The position numbers and the translations under genes are program-made. The notes beneath the pieces were generated by a model, which saw only the letters and a program-made list of their open reading frames with translations, was not told the DNA's origin and did not search any database. From contig NZ_BJNO01000002.1 of assembly GCF_006539725.1 (NCBI RefSeq), forward strand, positions 62,001 to 126,000: a stretch of DNA of 64,000 nt, given 5' to 3'. Shown in pieces: positions 37,054 through 46,025 of this stretch. Origin of the DNA: Klebsiella terrigena (GTDB taxonomy: Bacteria > Pseudomonadota > Gammaproteobacteria > Enterobacterales > Enterobacteriaceae). Positions within the stretch are counted from its first letter, which is position 1. Every line of letters begins with the position of its first letter.

Positions 37054-38703
37054 ATGGATAACAGAATGTTAACTGATATTTCATATCGTCATTTCGTCGA
37101 AAATGTGAAAGATTATGCTATCTATATGCTGGAGTTGGATGGGACGATTGCCAGCTGGAATGAGGGCGCGCGCCAGGCTAAGGGCTACACCAGCGAAGAG
37201 ATTATTGGCAGTAACTTCAGCATATTTTACAGCGAAGGCGAGCAGCAATCAGGAGAGCCGGCGAGAAACCTGGCGCTGGCCCTGAAAACCGGCAAATTCG
37301 AGGGAGAAGGGTGGCGCTACAGAAAGGACGGTTCGTCATTTTGGGCGCACGTAGTAATAGACGCTATCCGCGATGACGACGGGACTTTACAGGGTTTCGC
37401 CAAAATAACCCGGGATATTACCGAACATAAGCAAGTGATTGATAAGCTCTCATGGATGGCGAGATATGATTCTCTGACCGGGCTACCTAATCGGGTGGCG
37501 TTTTTTGCGTTTGTCGAAGGATTGATCGCGGGTAATCACTATCCTCAGCTGGCTATTTTTACTATAGACCTTGATAAGTTCAAGGAAATAAACGACGTTG
37601 AGGGCCATCTTATTGGCGATCTGCTGCTGCAAAGAGTTTCGGCAAATGTCGCTAAAATGGTCAAGAACGATGAGCTGGTGGCCCGGTTTGGTGGCGATGA
37701 GTTTGTGGCGGTAAAGCCGTTTGAGTCTGCCGAAGAACTCGATCTCTTTACCGAGAAGCTGCAGGGGTGCTTTAGCGGAATACATGATTTTGCCACTACC
37801 TCGGTTTCAGTCATTGCGAGCATCGGCTTTTCTGTTTTTCCTCGCGACGGTACCGATCTTAATACCTTAATCAGCAACTCAGATCTGGCTATGTATCGTG
37901 CCAAATCTGATATCGACAATAAGGTGTGCCGCTACGAGCCTGAGATGGACGAGCGAACGCGTAAGCGCAATCAAATGATTTCGGATATCAGGCAGGGGAT
38001 CAAGGAGGACCAGTTTTATCTTCACTATCAAGAAAAGCGCTCGATCTCCGGAAAGCAGGTGACGGGATATGAGGCTTTACTACGCTGGCAGCACCCCGAA
38101 CTCGGGCTGATATACCCTGACGAATTTATTCCCCTGGCGGAAGAGAGCGCGACGATTATACCGCTGGGCTATTGGGTATTAGAGCAGGTATGTCGTGAAG
38201 CGCTGGTGAATAAAATTCACAAGAAGGTTTCGGTAAATATCTCTCCGGTGCAGCTGCGCCATCGTGATTTTATAGACAACGTCCGCGGAATTTTAATGAG
38301 GACCTGTTTCCCGGTTAGCCTCCTTGAATTCGAGGTCACGGAGACGGCGTTTATGGTCGATAAAAAGCTGGTGTTTAACGTTCTCAATCAAATAAAAAAC
38401 ATGGGGATCAGTATTGCCCTCGATGATTTTGGCACCGGCTACTCCTCCATTAGCATGCTGCGTGAATTTCATTTTGACCTCATCAAAATGGACCGCAGTT
38501 TTCTGCAAAACATTGAGAACGATTCCGAAGTTCGCTCCTTCGTGCGGGCGGTTATCTCGCTCAGTAAATCGATTAATACCCCGCTGATTGCCGAGGGCGT
38601 TGAGACCCTGGAGCAGCTGAAAATCCTGAAAGATGAAGGCTGCAACGAAGTCCAGGGCTTTCTTTTTGGCAAGCCGACGATCATTGGGCAATTAAAAAAG
38701 TAG
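37054..38703 (+). CDS. PAS-GGDEF-EAL cyclic-di-GMP signalling protein
   Basis: A 549-residue protein with an N-terminal PAS domain plus PAC (YAIYMLELDGTIASWNEGARQAKGY through ITRDITEHK), then GGDEF (RFGGDEFVAV intact, preceded by DSLTGLPNR), then EAL. The EAL domain keeps YEALLRWQHP, the EVTE segment, DDFGTGYSS and EVQGFLFGKP. Both catalytic motifs are intact, so it may make or break c-di-GMP. No membrane segment is predicted from the chosen start. The start is uncertain: ATG 37066 has a slightly better GGAT site. Confidence 0.85.
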   Translation: MDNRMLTDISYRHFVENVKDYAIYMLELDGTIASWNEGARQAKGYTSEEIIGSNFSIFYSEGEQQSGEPARNLALALKTGKFEGEGWRYRKDGSSFWAHVVIDAIRDDDGTLQGFAKITRDITEHKQVIDKLSWMARYDSLTGLPNRVAFFAFVEGLIAGNHYPQLAIFTIDLDKFKEINDVEGHLIGDLLLQRVSANVAKMVKNDELVARFGGDEFVAVKPFESAEELDLFTEKLQGCFSGIHDFATTSVSVIASIGFSVFPRDGTDLNTLISNSDLAMYRAKSDIDNKVCRYEPEMDERTRKRNQMISDIRQGIKEDQFYLHYQEKRSISGKQVTGYEALLRWQHPELGLIYPDEFIPLAEESATIIPLGYWVLEQVCREALVNKIHKKVSVNISPVQLRHRDFIDNVRGILMRTCFPVSLLEFEVTETAFMVDKKLVFNVLNQIKNMGISIALDDFGTGYSSISMLREFHFDLIKMDRSFLQNIENDSEVRSFVRAVISLSKSINTPLIAEGVETLEQLKILKDEGCNEVQGFLFGKPTIIGQLKK

Positions 38704-38754
38704 CCTCTCAGGCCCTTCATCGCTGCGCCGTAAGCGGGCCCGAGAGGCCTGCCT

Positions 38755-39095
38755 GCCGGCAGGAAGCCGGCTTCAGCTTTGCCGATATCTCTGCAAAGGT
38801 GAATATTCGTAAGGCGAGCATTCATCACCACTTCCCGAGCAAGGCGGAGCTGGTGAAGGTGGTGGTAACCGAGTATCGGGAAGAGGCCCGGGCCGGAATG
38901 CAGGCGATGACCCGGCAGATGAATGACCCGCTGGCGGAACTTCAGGCCTACGTCGACTACTGGGCGACCTGCATTCGCGAGGGCTCCTCGCCGTTTTGCA
39001 TCTGCGCCATGCTGTCGGCGCGCGCCTTTAACGATGCGAATATTTTCCGCACAATAGTGCAGCCGCTGCTCGATAACCTGACTCTGCGCGCCTGA
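38755..39095 (+). pseudogene. TetR-family regulator remnant
   Basis: The in-frame stretch GFSFADISAKVNIRKASIHHHFPSKAEL is the second half of a TetR helix-turn-helix, but the first about 35 residues and any ATG start are missing. It reads on through VDYWATCIREGSSPFCICAML, where the normal core breaks off into an unrelated tail and a stop at 39095. The upstream frame is open but unrelated and runs into the 3' end of the EAL gene. The only start codon is a GTG at 38799, inside the HTH. It looks deleted at both ends. Confidence 0.65.
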
Positions 39096-39402
39096 TCGTT
39101 ACCGGGAAAGCGCGCGCGATTTTTTTCGCTTCGCTTACCTCCCCCGTTCCGCACGCAAATTACCCGCCACGAAAGCGCCCGCCGGTCGGCGGTTGCGCCG
39201 AAGCCGCTCAAATCGGACCTGTGAGCCCTGCAGGCCCGGTGCGACTCGGTCAATTTATTTGATGCATTATGTTAAACAAACGATATTTATTCCCATCAGC
39301 GAATGCGTAAAGTAGACCTAAACCTCGCCAGGCGCTGATTTACGGTATCGCGGTTAATGCCGGCCTGCGGATAATTTCCCTGCAAACCAGGATGAATACG
39401 TC
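39096..39402. other. Intergenic region, no gene seen
   Basis: These 307 bases are first GC-rich (possibly the eroded end of the TetR gene) and then AT-rich from about 39250, probably the promoter of the next gene. No ORF, clear terminator or repeat was recognised. Confidence 0.5.
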
Positions 39403-40431
39403 ATGAAAAAGATTGGATTTTTGTCATTTGGCCACTGGACGCCATCGGCGCAGTCCGCCACCCGTTCGGCGGCTGACGCGCTGCTGCAGTCCATCGATCT
39501 GGCGGTTGCCGCCGAAGAGCTGGGCGCGGACGGCGCCTATTTTCGGGTGCATCATTTTGCCCGTCAGCTCAGCTCGCCGTTTCCTCTGCTGGCCGCGATA
39601 GGCGCAAAAACCAGCAGGATTGAAATCGGCACCGGCGTTATCGATATGCGCTATGAAAATCCGCTCTATATGGCCGAGGACGCGGGGGCGGCGGATCTGA
39701 TTTCCGGCGGTCGCCTGCAGCTTGGCATCAGCCGCGGCTCGCCGGAGCAGGTGATTGACGGCTGGCGTCATTTTGGCTACGTGCCCGCCGACGGAGAAAA
39801 CGAGTCAGACATGGCGCGTCGTCATACCGAAGTGCTGCTGGACGTGCTGCGAGGGGAGGGGTTTGCCCAACCGAATCCGCAGCCGATGTTCCCCAACCCG
39901 CCGGGCCTGCTGCGCCCCGAGCCGTATGCCGAAGGGCTGCGCGAGCGCATCTGGTGGGGCGCGGGTTCCAACGCCACGGCGGTATGGGCGGCGAAGCTGG
40001 GGATGAACCTGCAGAGCTCGACGCTGAAAGATGACGAAACCGGCGAGCCTTTCCATATTCAGCAGGCAAAACAGATCCGGGCATACCGCGAGGCCTGGGC
40101 GCAGGCGGGGCATTCCCGTACGCCGCGCGTCTCGGTCAGCCGCAGTATTTTTGCCCTGATGAACGATCGCGACCGGATGTATTTTGGTACAGGCCGGGAT
40201 GACGGGGATACAATTGGCCAGCTTGATGAGAAAACGCGGGCGATCTTCGGGCGCAGCTATGCCGCCGAGCCGGACCGGCTTATCGAGCTGCTGAAGAGAG
40301 ACGAAGCGATTGCCGAAGCCGACACCTTATTGCTCACCGTGCCGAATCAGCTGGGCGTGGATTACAACGTGCACGTTATTGAGTCCATTCTCAAACAGGT
40401 TGCGCCGGCGCTGGGCTGGCGCGACAAATAG
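39403..40431 (+). CDS. LLM-class flavin-dependent oxidoreductase
   Basis: A 342-residue luciferase-like monooxygenase (FMN or F420 type barrel). Typical features are MKKIGFLSFGHW at the first strand, DGAYFRVHHFARQLSSPFPLLAAIGAKTSRIEIGTGV in the N-terminal half and the GRLQLGISRGSPEQ segment. The substrate is unknown. It stands alone, next to the broken TetR gene that may once have controlled it. Confidence 0.87.
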   Translation: MKKIGFLSFGHWTPSAQSATRSAADALLQSIDLAVAAEELGADGAYFRVHHFARQLSSPFPLLAAIGAKTSRIEIGTGVIDMRYENPLYMAEDAGAADLISGGRLQLGISRGSPEQVIDGWRHFGYVPADGENESDMARRHTEVLLDVLRGEGFAQPNPQPMFPNPPGLLRPEPYAEGLRERIWWGAGSNATAVWAAKLGMNLQSSTLKDDETGEPFHIQQAKQIRAYREAWAQAGHSRTPRVSVSRSIFALMNDRDRMYFGTGRDDGDTIGQLDEKTRAIFGRSYAAEPDRLIELLKRDEAIAEADTLLLTVPNQLGVDYNVHVIESILKQVAPALGWRDK

Positions 40432-40442
40432 GCGGTAACGCC

Positions 40443-40469
40443 AACGCCCCGTGAGCCATGCGGGGCGTT
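40443..40469. terminator. Hairpin between convergent genes
   Basis: AACGCCCCG-N9-CGGGGCGTT is a 9-bp perfect stem midway between two convergent genes, with only a short T/A tail. Confidence 0.55.
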
Positions 40470-40474
40470 AAATC

Positions 40475-40810
40475 CTACGGCTGGGCCGGCGGCTGTAGCT
40501 GATAGATCCACGCGGACAGGCGCAGATCATCGGCCGTCGTCACCTCAACTTCCACCCGGTCGTAGCCCTCTTCGAACTCGTCCAGCGCGGGCCAGAACTC
40601 CGCCAGCTTTGCGGACGAAAACAGATAGCCGTGGACCTGCGGCCCGCTTTCACTCAGGACGATCCCCGGAAAATCAGCGGCAGCGCCCCAGCCGCGGGCA
40701 TAAAAGGTGCCGGTCACCGTTCCCGGCAGCCACTCTCCGCCGATATTTTCCAGAATATAGGCATTCGCGTGGCCCGGACGCAGCGTACCGTAGACAAATA
40801 AACGTTCCAT
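40475..40810 (-). CDS. Gamma-glutamylcyclotransferase-like (AIG2/YtfP-type) protein
   Basis: A 111-residue GGCT-fold protein: the N-terminal RLFVYGTLRPGHANAY is the substrate-binding loop, and the putative catalytic glutamate lies in LDEFEEGYDR. The family includes true cyclotransferases and proteins of unknown role. It is a single gene on the minus strand. Confidence 0.85.
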   Translation of the reverse strand: MERLFVYGTLRPGHANAYILENIGGEWLPGTVTGTFYARGWGAAADFPGIVLSESGPQVHGYLFSSAKLAEFWPALDEFEEGYDRVEVEVTTADDLRLSAWIYQLQPPAQP

Positions 40811-40895
40811 TATTCCTCATTAAGCAAGATGATAAATTCCCCGGCGGGCGGGGGAGATAGCTCATACTGGCGGAATAGTGACGTTTTTTAAAGCG

Positions 40896-41213
40896 CTACA
40901 GGCGGGTCAGCCGCTGAACGTTCAGACTCTCCAGCCTGCCGTCGAGGATCGCGAGAAAATCATCGTGATAGGACATGGCGACGTGCTTTTTCAGATCCTC
41001 CTCTGACTTCCAGCGCTCAATAAAGATAAATGACGTCTTACCCTCATTCTGCAGCTGGCGGACGTCGGCAATTGCCCGGCTTTCATGCAGATCGTACTGC
41101 AGGCAGCCCGCTTCCTGATGCGTCAGGGGGACCATTGCCAGGGCAGCGGCCCTGACTGCTTCGATATGCTCAGGGAGCGGGGTTAGGGTGGCAACAATAT
41201 TGACTTCGCTCAT
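40896..41213 (-). CDS. Antibiotic biosynthesis monooxygenase (ABM)-domain protein
   Basis: A 105-residue ferredoxin-like ABM-fold protein: VNIVATLTPLPEHIEAVRAAALAM, then FIFIERWKSEEDLKKH and a short C-terminal strand. YgiN-type members are quinol monooxygenases; others are autoinducer or haem-related. The actual substrate is unknown. The stop is 86 bases upstream of the start of the GGCT-like gene, so they may be cotranscribed. Confidence 0.85.
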   Translation of the reverse strand: MSEVNIVATLTPLPEHIEAVRAAALAMVPLTHQEAGCLQYDLHESRAIADVRQLQNEGKTSFIFIERWKSEEDLKKHVAMSYHDDFLAILDGRLESLNVQRLTRL

Positions 41214-41757
41214 GGGGTCTCCTTCGACTCAGCGATAAGCATTCCCGGCTGAGCGAGCAAAAAGCGCAGCCCGGGCGTGAATTATTCAGCGTAGCGATGA
41301 ATTGAGGGATCCACCAGCCGCGATGAAGAAGAGAAACCGAGAGGACGTTCGCTACCCTGATATGCTTCGTTGGCAACGAGATAAACCACGCACAGCGAAG
41401 CGGATGGGCCGCCACACATACCAGGCCAGCACGATAGCCTAATCAGGCGAGCAGGCGGCGTGCAATCCTTGCCCTAATTGCCGACCTGGTTTTTATTCCT
41501 GGCGCAATAAAATGCCACACCGCGCGTATTTTTAAATATTGCGCTTAAAAATTAATATCGTCTTAAGGTTACTTTAATCTTTCGTTGTTCCTTAATTTAA
41601 ACCAAGAATAATCAAACACTCGGTTTATTAAACAGAGTATTTTTAACTGTTTTGTTTTGATGGTAATTGTTTTCATTATCATTCCCTTTTCGCTGTGCTT
41701 TAATCCTTTTCGCTCTGCTTTGGTTGCCATTTTTCTACTATTACTAAGGATTAGCCT
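41214..41757. other. Intergenic region between the ABM gene and the iron transporter
   Basis: 544 bases without a convincing gene. The left half is GC-rich and contains a short frame on the plus strand (a 39-codon ORF from the ATG near 41322) with no clear ribosome site. The right half from 41500 is very AT-rich and ends in the Fur-box promoter of the iron transporter. Confidence 0.5.
41662..41680. promoter_or_regulatory. Fur box upstream of the iron ABC transporter
   Basis: GGTAATTGTTTTCATTATC agrees with 14 of 19 positions of the Fur consensus (GATAATGATAATCATTATC), and the right arm is perfect. It lies 77 bases before the binding-protein start, as expected for iron repression. Confidence 0.72.
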
Positions 41758-42774
41758 ATGAATTTCCGCCTCTTATCCTGTTGCTCTGCGGCTCTGGTCG
41801 CTTCGGCAATGTTCCTGGCACCGCAGGCTCTGGCAGCTGATAGCGGTGAAGGCATTGTTATTTATAATGCGCAGCATGAAAACCTGGTTAAGTCGTGGGT
41901 AGATGGCTTTACCAAAGAGACCGGTATTAAAGTGACCTTACGTAACGGTGGCGACAGCGAGCTGGGCAACCAGCTGGTGCAGGAAGGGGCGGCATCACCC
42001 GCAGACGTCTTCCTGACCGAAAACTCGCCGTCGATGGTGCTGGTTGATAACGCCAGGCTGTTTGCCCCCCTGGATGCCGATACCCTGAAGCAGGTGGCGC
42101 CAGAGTATCGCCCGGAACACGGGCGCTGGATTGGCATTGCCGCACGCAGCACCGTGTTCGTCTATAACCCGCAAAAAATCAGTGAATCTCAGCTGCCGCG
42201 CTCGCTGATGGATCTGGCAAAACCGGAGTGGAAAGGGCGCTGGGCGGCCTCTCCGTCAGGGGCAGATTTCCAGGCTATCGTTAGCGCGATGCTGGCGCTG
42301 AAAGGCGAGAAGGCCACCCTCGACTGGCTCAAAGCCATGAAAGCCAACTTTGTGGCCTATAAAGGCAACAGCACGGTGATGAAGGCGGTTAACGCCGGCC
42401 AGATTGATGGCGGCGTTATCTATCACTACTACCGCTTTGTCGATCAGGCTAAAACCGGCGAAAACAGCAAGAATACCGGGCTCTATTACTTCAAACATCA
42501 GGACCCGGGCGCATTCGTCAGCATTTCCGGCGGTGGCGTCCTGGCTTCCAGCAAGCATCCGCAGCAGGCTCAGGCCTTTATCAAGTGGATCACCGGCAAG
42601 CAGGGCCAGGAAGAGCTGCGCACCAATAACGCCTTTGAATATGCCGTTGGCGTCAATGCGGCCTCCAACCCGAAGCTGACGCCGCTGCGTGAGCTGGATG
42701 CGCCAAAAGTTGAGCCTTCTTCGCTGAACGGTAAAAAGGTTATCGATCTGATGACGCAGGCTGGCCTGCTGTAA
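41758..42774 (+). CDS. sfuA: Ferric iron-binding periplasmic protein (SfuA/FbpA type)
   Basis: Substrate-binding protein that takes free Fe(III) in the periplasm, 338 residues with a 26-residue signal peptide (ending ALA-ADS). The family core is visible: GIVIYNAQHENLVKSWVDGF, DVFLTENSPSMVLVDNARLF and the adjacent tyrosines VIYHYYRF that coordinate iron. First gene of a three-gene operon behind a Fur box. Confidence 0.92.
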   Translation: MNFRLLSCCSAALVASAMFLAPQALAADSGEGIVIYNAQHENLVKSWVDGFTKETGIKVTLRNGGDSELGNQLVQEGAASPADVFLTENSPSMVLVDNARLFAPLDADTLKQVAPEYRPEHGRWIGIAARSTVFVYNPQKISESQLPRSLMDLAKPEWKGRWAASPSGADFQAIVSAMLALKGEKATLDWLKAMKANFVAYKGNSTVMKAVNAGQIDGGVIYHYYRFVDQAKTGENSKNTGLYYFKHQDPGAFVSISGGGVLASSKHPQQAQAFIKWITGKQGQEELRTNNAFEYAVGVNAASNPKLTPLRELDAPKVEPSSLNGKKVIDLMTQAGLL

Positions 42775-42796
42775 TCTCTGCTGAAGTGAAAAATTT

Positions 42797-44371
42797 ATGT
42801 CTGGTCTGAGTCTTATACTCGGAAAAAAAGTTGGACGCCTGCCTGAGCGCAGGCGTCCTGCGTTTCCGATGGTGGCATTAGCCGTCCTGTTTTCATTACT
42901 TGCGCTGCTGCCGCCCGGTTTTGTCATCGCCGTCGGCATTGAAACCGGCTGGGAGACCATCAAGGCGCTGGTATTTCGCCCGCGGGTGGGAGAGTTGCTC
43001 AGCAACACGCTGTGGCTGACCGTGCTGACGATCCCGCTGTGCATTACGCTTGGGGTGATGGTGGCATGGCTGACGGAGCGCACGACGCTGGCGGGGCGCG
43101 GGGTATGGTCGGCGCTGGCCGTTGCGCCGCTGGCCATTCCGGCATTTGTCCAAAGCTATGCCTGGGTGAGCGCCGTGCCGTCGATGCACGGCCTCTCCTC
43201 CGGCGTCTTCCTCTCGGTCCTGGCCTACTACCCGTTTATCTATATGCCGGTTGCGGCGGTGCTCAAACGCCTCGATCCCACGCTTGAAGACGTGGCCGCA
43301 TCGCTCGGGACGCCGCCATGGAAGGTTTTTTTCAGCGTGATACTACCCCAGCTGAAGCTGGCGATTTGCGGCGGGGCGCTGCTGGTGGCGCTCCATCTGC
43401 TGGCGGAGTACGGCCTGTACGTGATGATCCGCTTCGATACCTTTACCACCGCGATCTATGACCAGTTTCAGTCCACGTTCAGCGGTCCGGCCGCGAATAT
43501 GCTGGCTGGCGTCCTCGCGCTATGCTGCCTGGCTATTTTACTGCTGGAAGGGGCAACGCGCGGTAAAGCTCGCTACGCGAGGATCGGTGCGGGAGCCGCG
43601 CGCGAGCAAAAGCGGCGGACGCTGAACGCGCCGGCCGCATTCGCCGCGCAGCTGCTGCTTTTTGCCCTGGTGCTGCTCGCCCTCGGCGTGCCGCTGATTG
43701 TGCTCTGCCGCTGGCTGTGGCTGGGAGGAGTGGCAAACTGGTCCCACGCCGATCTCTGGCTCTCGCTGCGCCAGACGCTGATGACCGGCGCCGCCGGCGC
43801 CCTGCTGACCACTGCCTGCGCTATTCCTATCGCGTGGCTGGGCGTTCGCTATCCGAACCGCGTGTTCCGCCTTCTGGAAGGGGTCAACTATATAACCAGC
43901 TCGCTGCCGGGTATCGTCACGGCGCTGGCGCTGGTGACGGTCACCATCCATTACGCGCGGCCGGTCTATCAAACGGAAGTCACGCTGTTTCTTGCCTATC
44001 TGCTGATGTTTATGCCCAGAGCGCTGATCAATCTGCGTGCCGGAATTGCCCAGGCGCCGGTCGAGCTGGAAAACGTTGCGCGCAGCCTGGGGCGAAGTCC
44101 TGCCCGGGCGCTCTGGAGCGTCACCATGCGCCTCGCGGCACCCGGTGCCGCCGCCGGGGCTGCGCTGGTCTTTCTCGGCGTAAGCAACGAGCTCACCGCC
44201 ACGCTGCTGCTTTCACCGTTGGGCACCCGCACGCTGGCAACCGGCTTTTGGGCGCTCACCAGCGAGATTGACTACGTGGCCGCCGCGCCCTACGCGATGT
44301 TAATGATTCTGATCTCGCTGCCGCTGACCGGCATTCTTTATGTACAGTCGAAAAAAATTGCAGGTTTGTAA
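42797..44371 (+). CDS. sfuB: Ferric iron ABC transporter permease (SfuB/FbpB type)
   Basis: A double-length permease of 524 residues with about 12 hydrophobic helices in two homologous halves. Each half has the EAA loop for the ATPase ([24 protein letters not shown] and [26 protein letters not shown]). It follows sfuA by 22 bases and ends just before sfuC. Confidence 0.92.
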   Translation: MSGLSLILGKKVGRLPERRRPAFPMVALAVLFSLLALLPPGFVIAVGIETGWETIKALVFRPRVGELLSNTLWLTVLTIPLCITLGVMVAWLTERTTLAGRGVWSALAVAPLAIPAFVQSYAWVSAVPSMHGLSSGVFLSVLAYYPFIYMPVAAVLKRLDPTLEDVAASLGTPPWKVFFSVILPQLKLAICGGALLVALHLLAEYGLYVMIRFDTFTTAIYDQFQSTFSGPAANMLAGVLALCCLAILLLEGATRGKARYARIGAGAAREQKRRTLNAPAAFAAQLLLFALVLLALGVPLIVLCRWLWLGGVANWSHADLWLSLRQTLMTGAAGALLTTACAIPIAWLGVRYPNRVFRLLEGVNYITSSLPGIVTALALVTVTIHYARPVYQTEVTLFLAYLLMFMPRALINLRAGIAQAPVELENVARSLGRSPARALWSVTMRLAAPGAAAGAALVFLGVSNELTATLLLSPLGTRTLATGFWALTSEIDYVAAAPYAMLMILISLPLTGILYVQSKKIAGL

Positions 44372-44372
44372 T

Positions 44373-45401
44373 ATGCTGGAACTCACCGCGCTCTCTAAAT
44401 CTTTTGCCGATGCTCAGGTGCTGGATAACCTCAATCTGACGGTGGCTCCGGGCAGCCGTACGGCGATCGTCGGGCCTTCAGGCTCCGGAAAAACCACCTT
44501 GCTGCGCATTCTTGCCGGATTTGAAACCCCGGATACGGGGCGGATCGTGATGCAGGGGAAAACGCTCTACGGCGAGGGGATTTTTATTCCCGCTCACCAG
44601 CGTGGTATTGGCTTTGTACCGCAGGAGGGGGCGCTTTTCCCTCATCTTAGCGTGGCGGACAATATTGCCTGGGGGCTGGACGATACCCGCCAGGAGAAGC
44701 GGCGTAAGGTGGCGGCGCTGATGGAGATGGTTTCTCTCGACCAGCAGCTGGCGACCCACTGGCCGCACGAAATCTCCGGCGGCCAGCAGCAGCGCGTGGC
44801 CTTAGCCAGGGCGCTGGCGCAGCGTCCCTCGCTGATGCTGCTGGATGAGCCTTTCTCGGCCCTTGATACCGGGCTTCGCGCCGCCACTCGCAGAGCCACC
44901 GCCGATTTACTGGCGCAAAGCGGCGTGGCGTCAATCCTTGTGACCCACGATCAGAACGAAGCCCTCTCTTTCGCCAGCCAGGTGGCGGTGATGCGCCGGG
45001 GTCGTTTCACTCAGGTCGGTAGCCCCTTTGCGGTTTACTCGCAACCGGTCGATGAAGCGACCGCGCTCTTTCTTGGCGATGCGCTGGTGCTTCCTGCCCG
45101 ACTCAGCGCCGGCCGCGCGGAGTGCATTATTGGCGAGGTGCTCACCGATGATGACCACGCCGCGGGAAGCGGCCGGATTATGCTGCGTCCGGAGCAGCTG
45201 ATGGTCACCCTCTGTCAGGAGGGTGAAAGCGCCATGACTATCGTTGACGTCGATTTTTGTGGACACCTCTCAACCCTAAGTCTGGCCGCTCCGGGGATGA
45301 GTGAACCGCTGATCCTCAAAACCGTTAGCCAGGCCGGCTGGACGACGGGGGCCAGGGTGCGTTTAGCGGTCGCCGGGAAAGCGCGGGTATTTATGCATTA
45401 A
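44373..45401 (+). CDS. sfuC: Ferric iron ABC transporter ATPase (SfuC/FbpC type)
   Basis: ATPase of 342 residues: Walker A GPSGSGKTT, Q-loop FVPQEGALFPHL, signature ISGGQQQRVALARAL, Walker B LMLLDEPFSALD and switch LVTHDQ. The last about 120 residues form the TOBE-like regulatory domain (IMLRPEQLMV, VDVDFCGHLSTL). The start is 1 base after the sfuB stop. Confidence 0.93.
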   Translation: MLELTALSKSFADAQVLDNLNLTVAPGSRTAIVGPSGSGKTTLLRILAGFETPDTGRIVMQGKTLYGEGIFIPAHQRGIGFVPQEGALFPHLSVADNIAWGLDDTRQEKRRKVAALMEMVSLDQQLATHWPHEISGGQQQRVALARALAQRPSLMLLDEPFSALDTGLRAATRRATADLLAQSGVASILVTHDQNEALSFASQVAVMRRGRFTQVGSPFAVYSQPVDEATALFLGDALVLPARLSAGRAECIIGEVLTDDDHAAGSGRIMLRPEQLMVTLCQEGESAMTIVDVDFCGHLSTLSLAAPGMSEPLILKTVSQAGWTTGARVRLAVAGKARVFMH

Positions 45402-45648
45402 AATAGCGATACTTTTTTGTCGAGGATTGTTCTGCCCGTGCCGCCAAATGAGCGGGCAGAGCGCTGCATATCTGCGGCCAGATAATAATAACGCAATATT
45501 TTGCGGTGAGTATCCGCAGCCAGGCGCAGCGCGAGGCGCGGGTGGCGGAGTCAGGCCCGCAGAGCCGCGAGACGTTTAACGCTCTCTTAGCGCAAAACCG
45601 TGGCAGATTAAGCGACCTGCTGAAAAACGAAAAATCAGGCCGGTGACG

Positions 45649-45682
45649 GCCAAAAAAAAGCCAGCCAAAAGCTGGCTGGCAA
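45649..45682 (-). terminator. Terminator facing left, downstream of the small ORF
   Basis: On the minus strand GCCAGCCAGC-TTTT-GGCTGGC is followed by eight T. It ends a minus-strand transcript that comes from the right. Confidence 0.75.
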
Positions 45683-45716
45683 ATACTCGGATAGTACTCA
45701 ATTTTATAGTGGATGT

Positions 45717-45863
45717 TCAGAATGATCCCTGAGCACCGGTCTGGAAGCTGCGACAGGCAATATCCAGACAGCTGGTCAGGCTCGTCACGCTTATTGTGCG
45801 CCGGGAGAGATCGTCTCTTCCCCTCAGCCAGCAGCAGGCGTCTGGCGATGCCGGATTTGTCAT
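45717..45863 (-). CDS. Candidate small protein (48 aa), unknown
   Basis: I do not recognise this. It reads MTNPASPDACCWLRGRDD and continues to ACRSFQTGAQGSF, then stops 35 bases before a strong terminator on the same strand. It has four cysteines and no membrane segment. There is no clear ribosome site before the ATG, which weakens the case. The transcript could instead be a small RNA, because an AT-rich promoter-like block lies upstream and the hairpin plus T-run lies downstream. Confidence 0.35.
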   Translation of the reverse strand: MTNPASPDACCWLRGRDDLSRRTISVTSLTSCLDIACRSFQTGAQGSF

Positions 45864-46025
45864 ACAAATATGATGGTATTTGATTCAGAAAGGAAATGAA
45901 TAATTTTTATTAAAATTATTCGATTATGGAATGATTGACCGACTTTTGATGGCTGTTAATCTTTGTCAGCGAGCAGGGCGCCAGCCTGCTCTACGGCAGC
46001 CCGGCGCCGGTGAAAAGCGACCCCG

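Larger units (their letters stand above)
45402..46025. other. Junction region between the iron operon and the purine cluster
   Basis: 624 bases with no full gene. In order: a plus-strand open stretch of about 60 codons without a good start (near 45462-45645), a minus-strand terminator, a small minus-strand ORF, an AT-rich block (45890-45960), and a GC-rich in-frame fragment reading SEQGASLLYGSPAPVKSDPA just before the hpxE stop. The abrupt composition changes suggest a recombination joint at about 45970. Confidence 0.5.

Noticed and set aside
41322-41441. A 39-codon plus-strand ORF of basic composition
   Set aside because: No ribosome site within the normal distance and no recognisable family.
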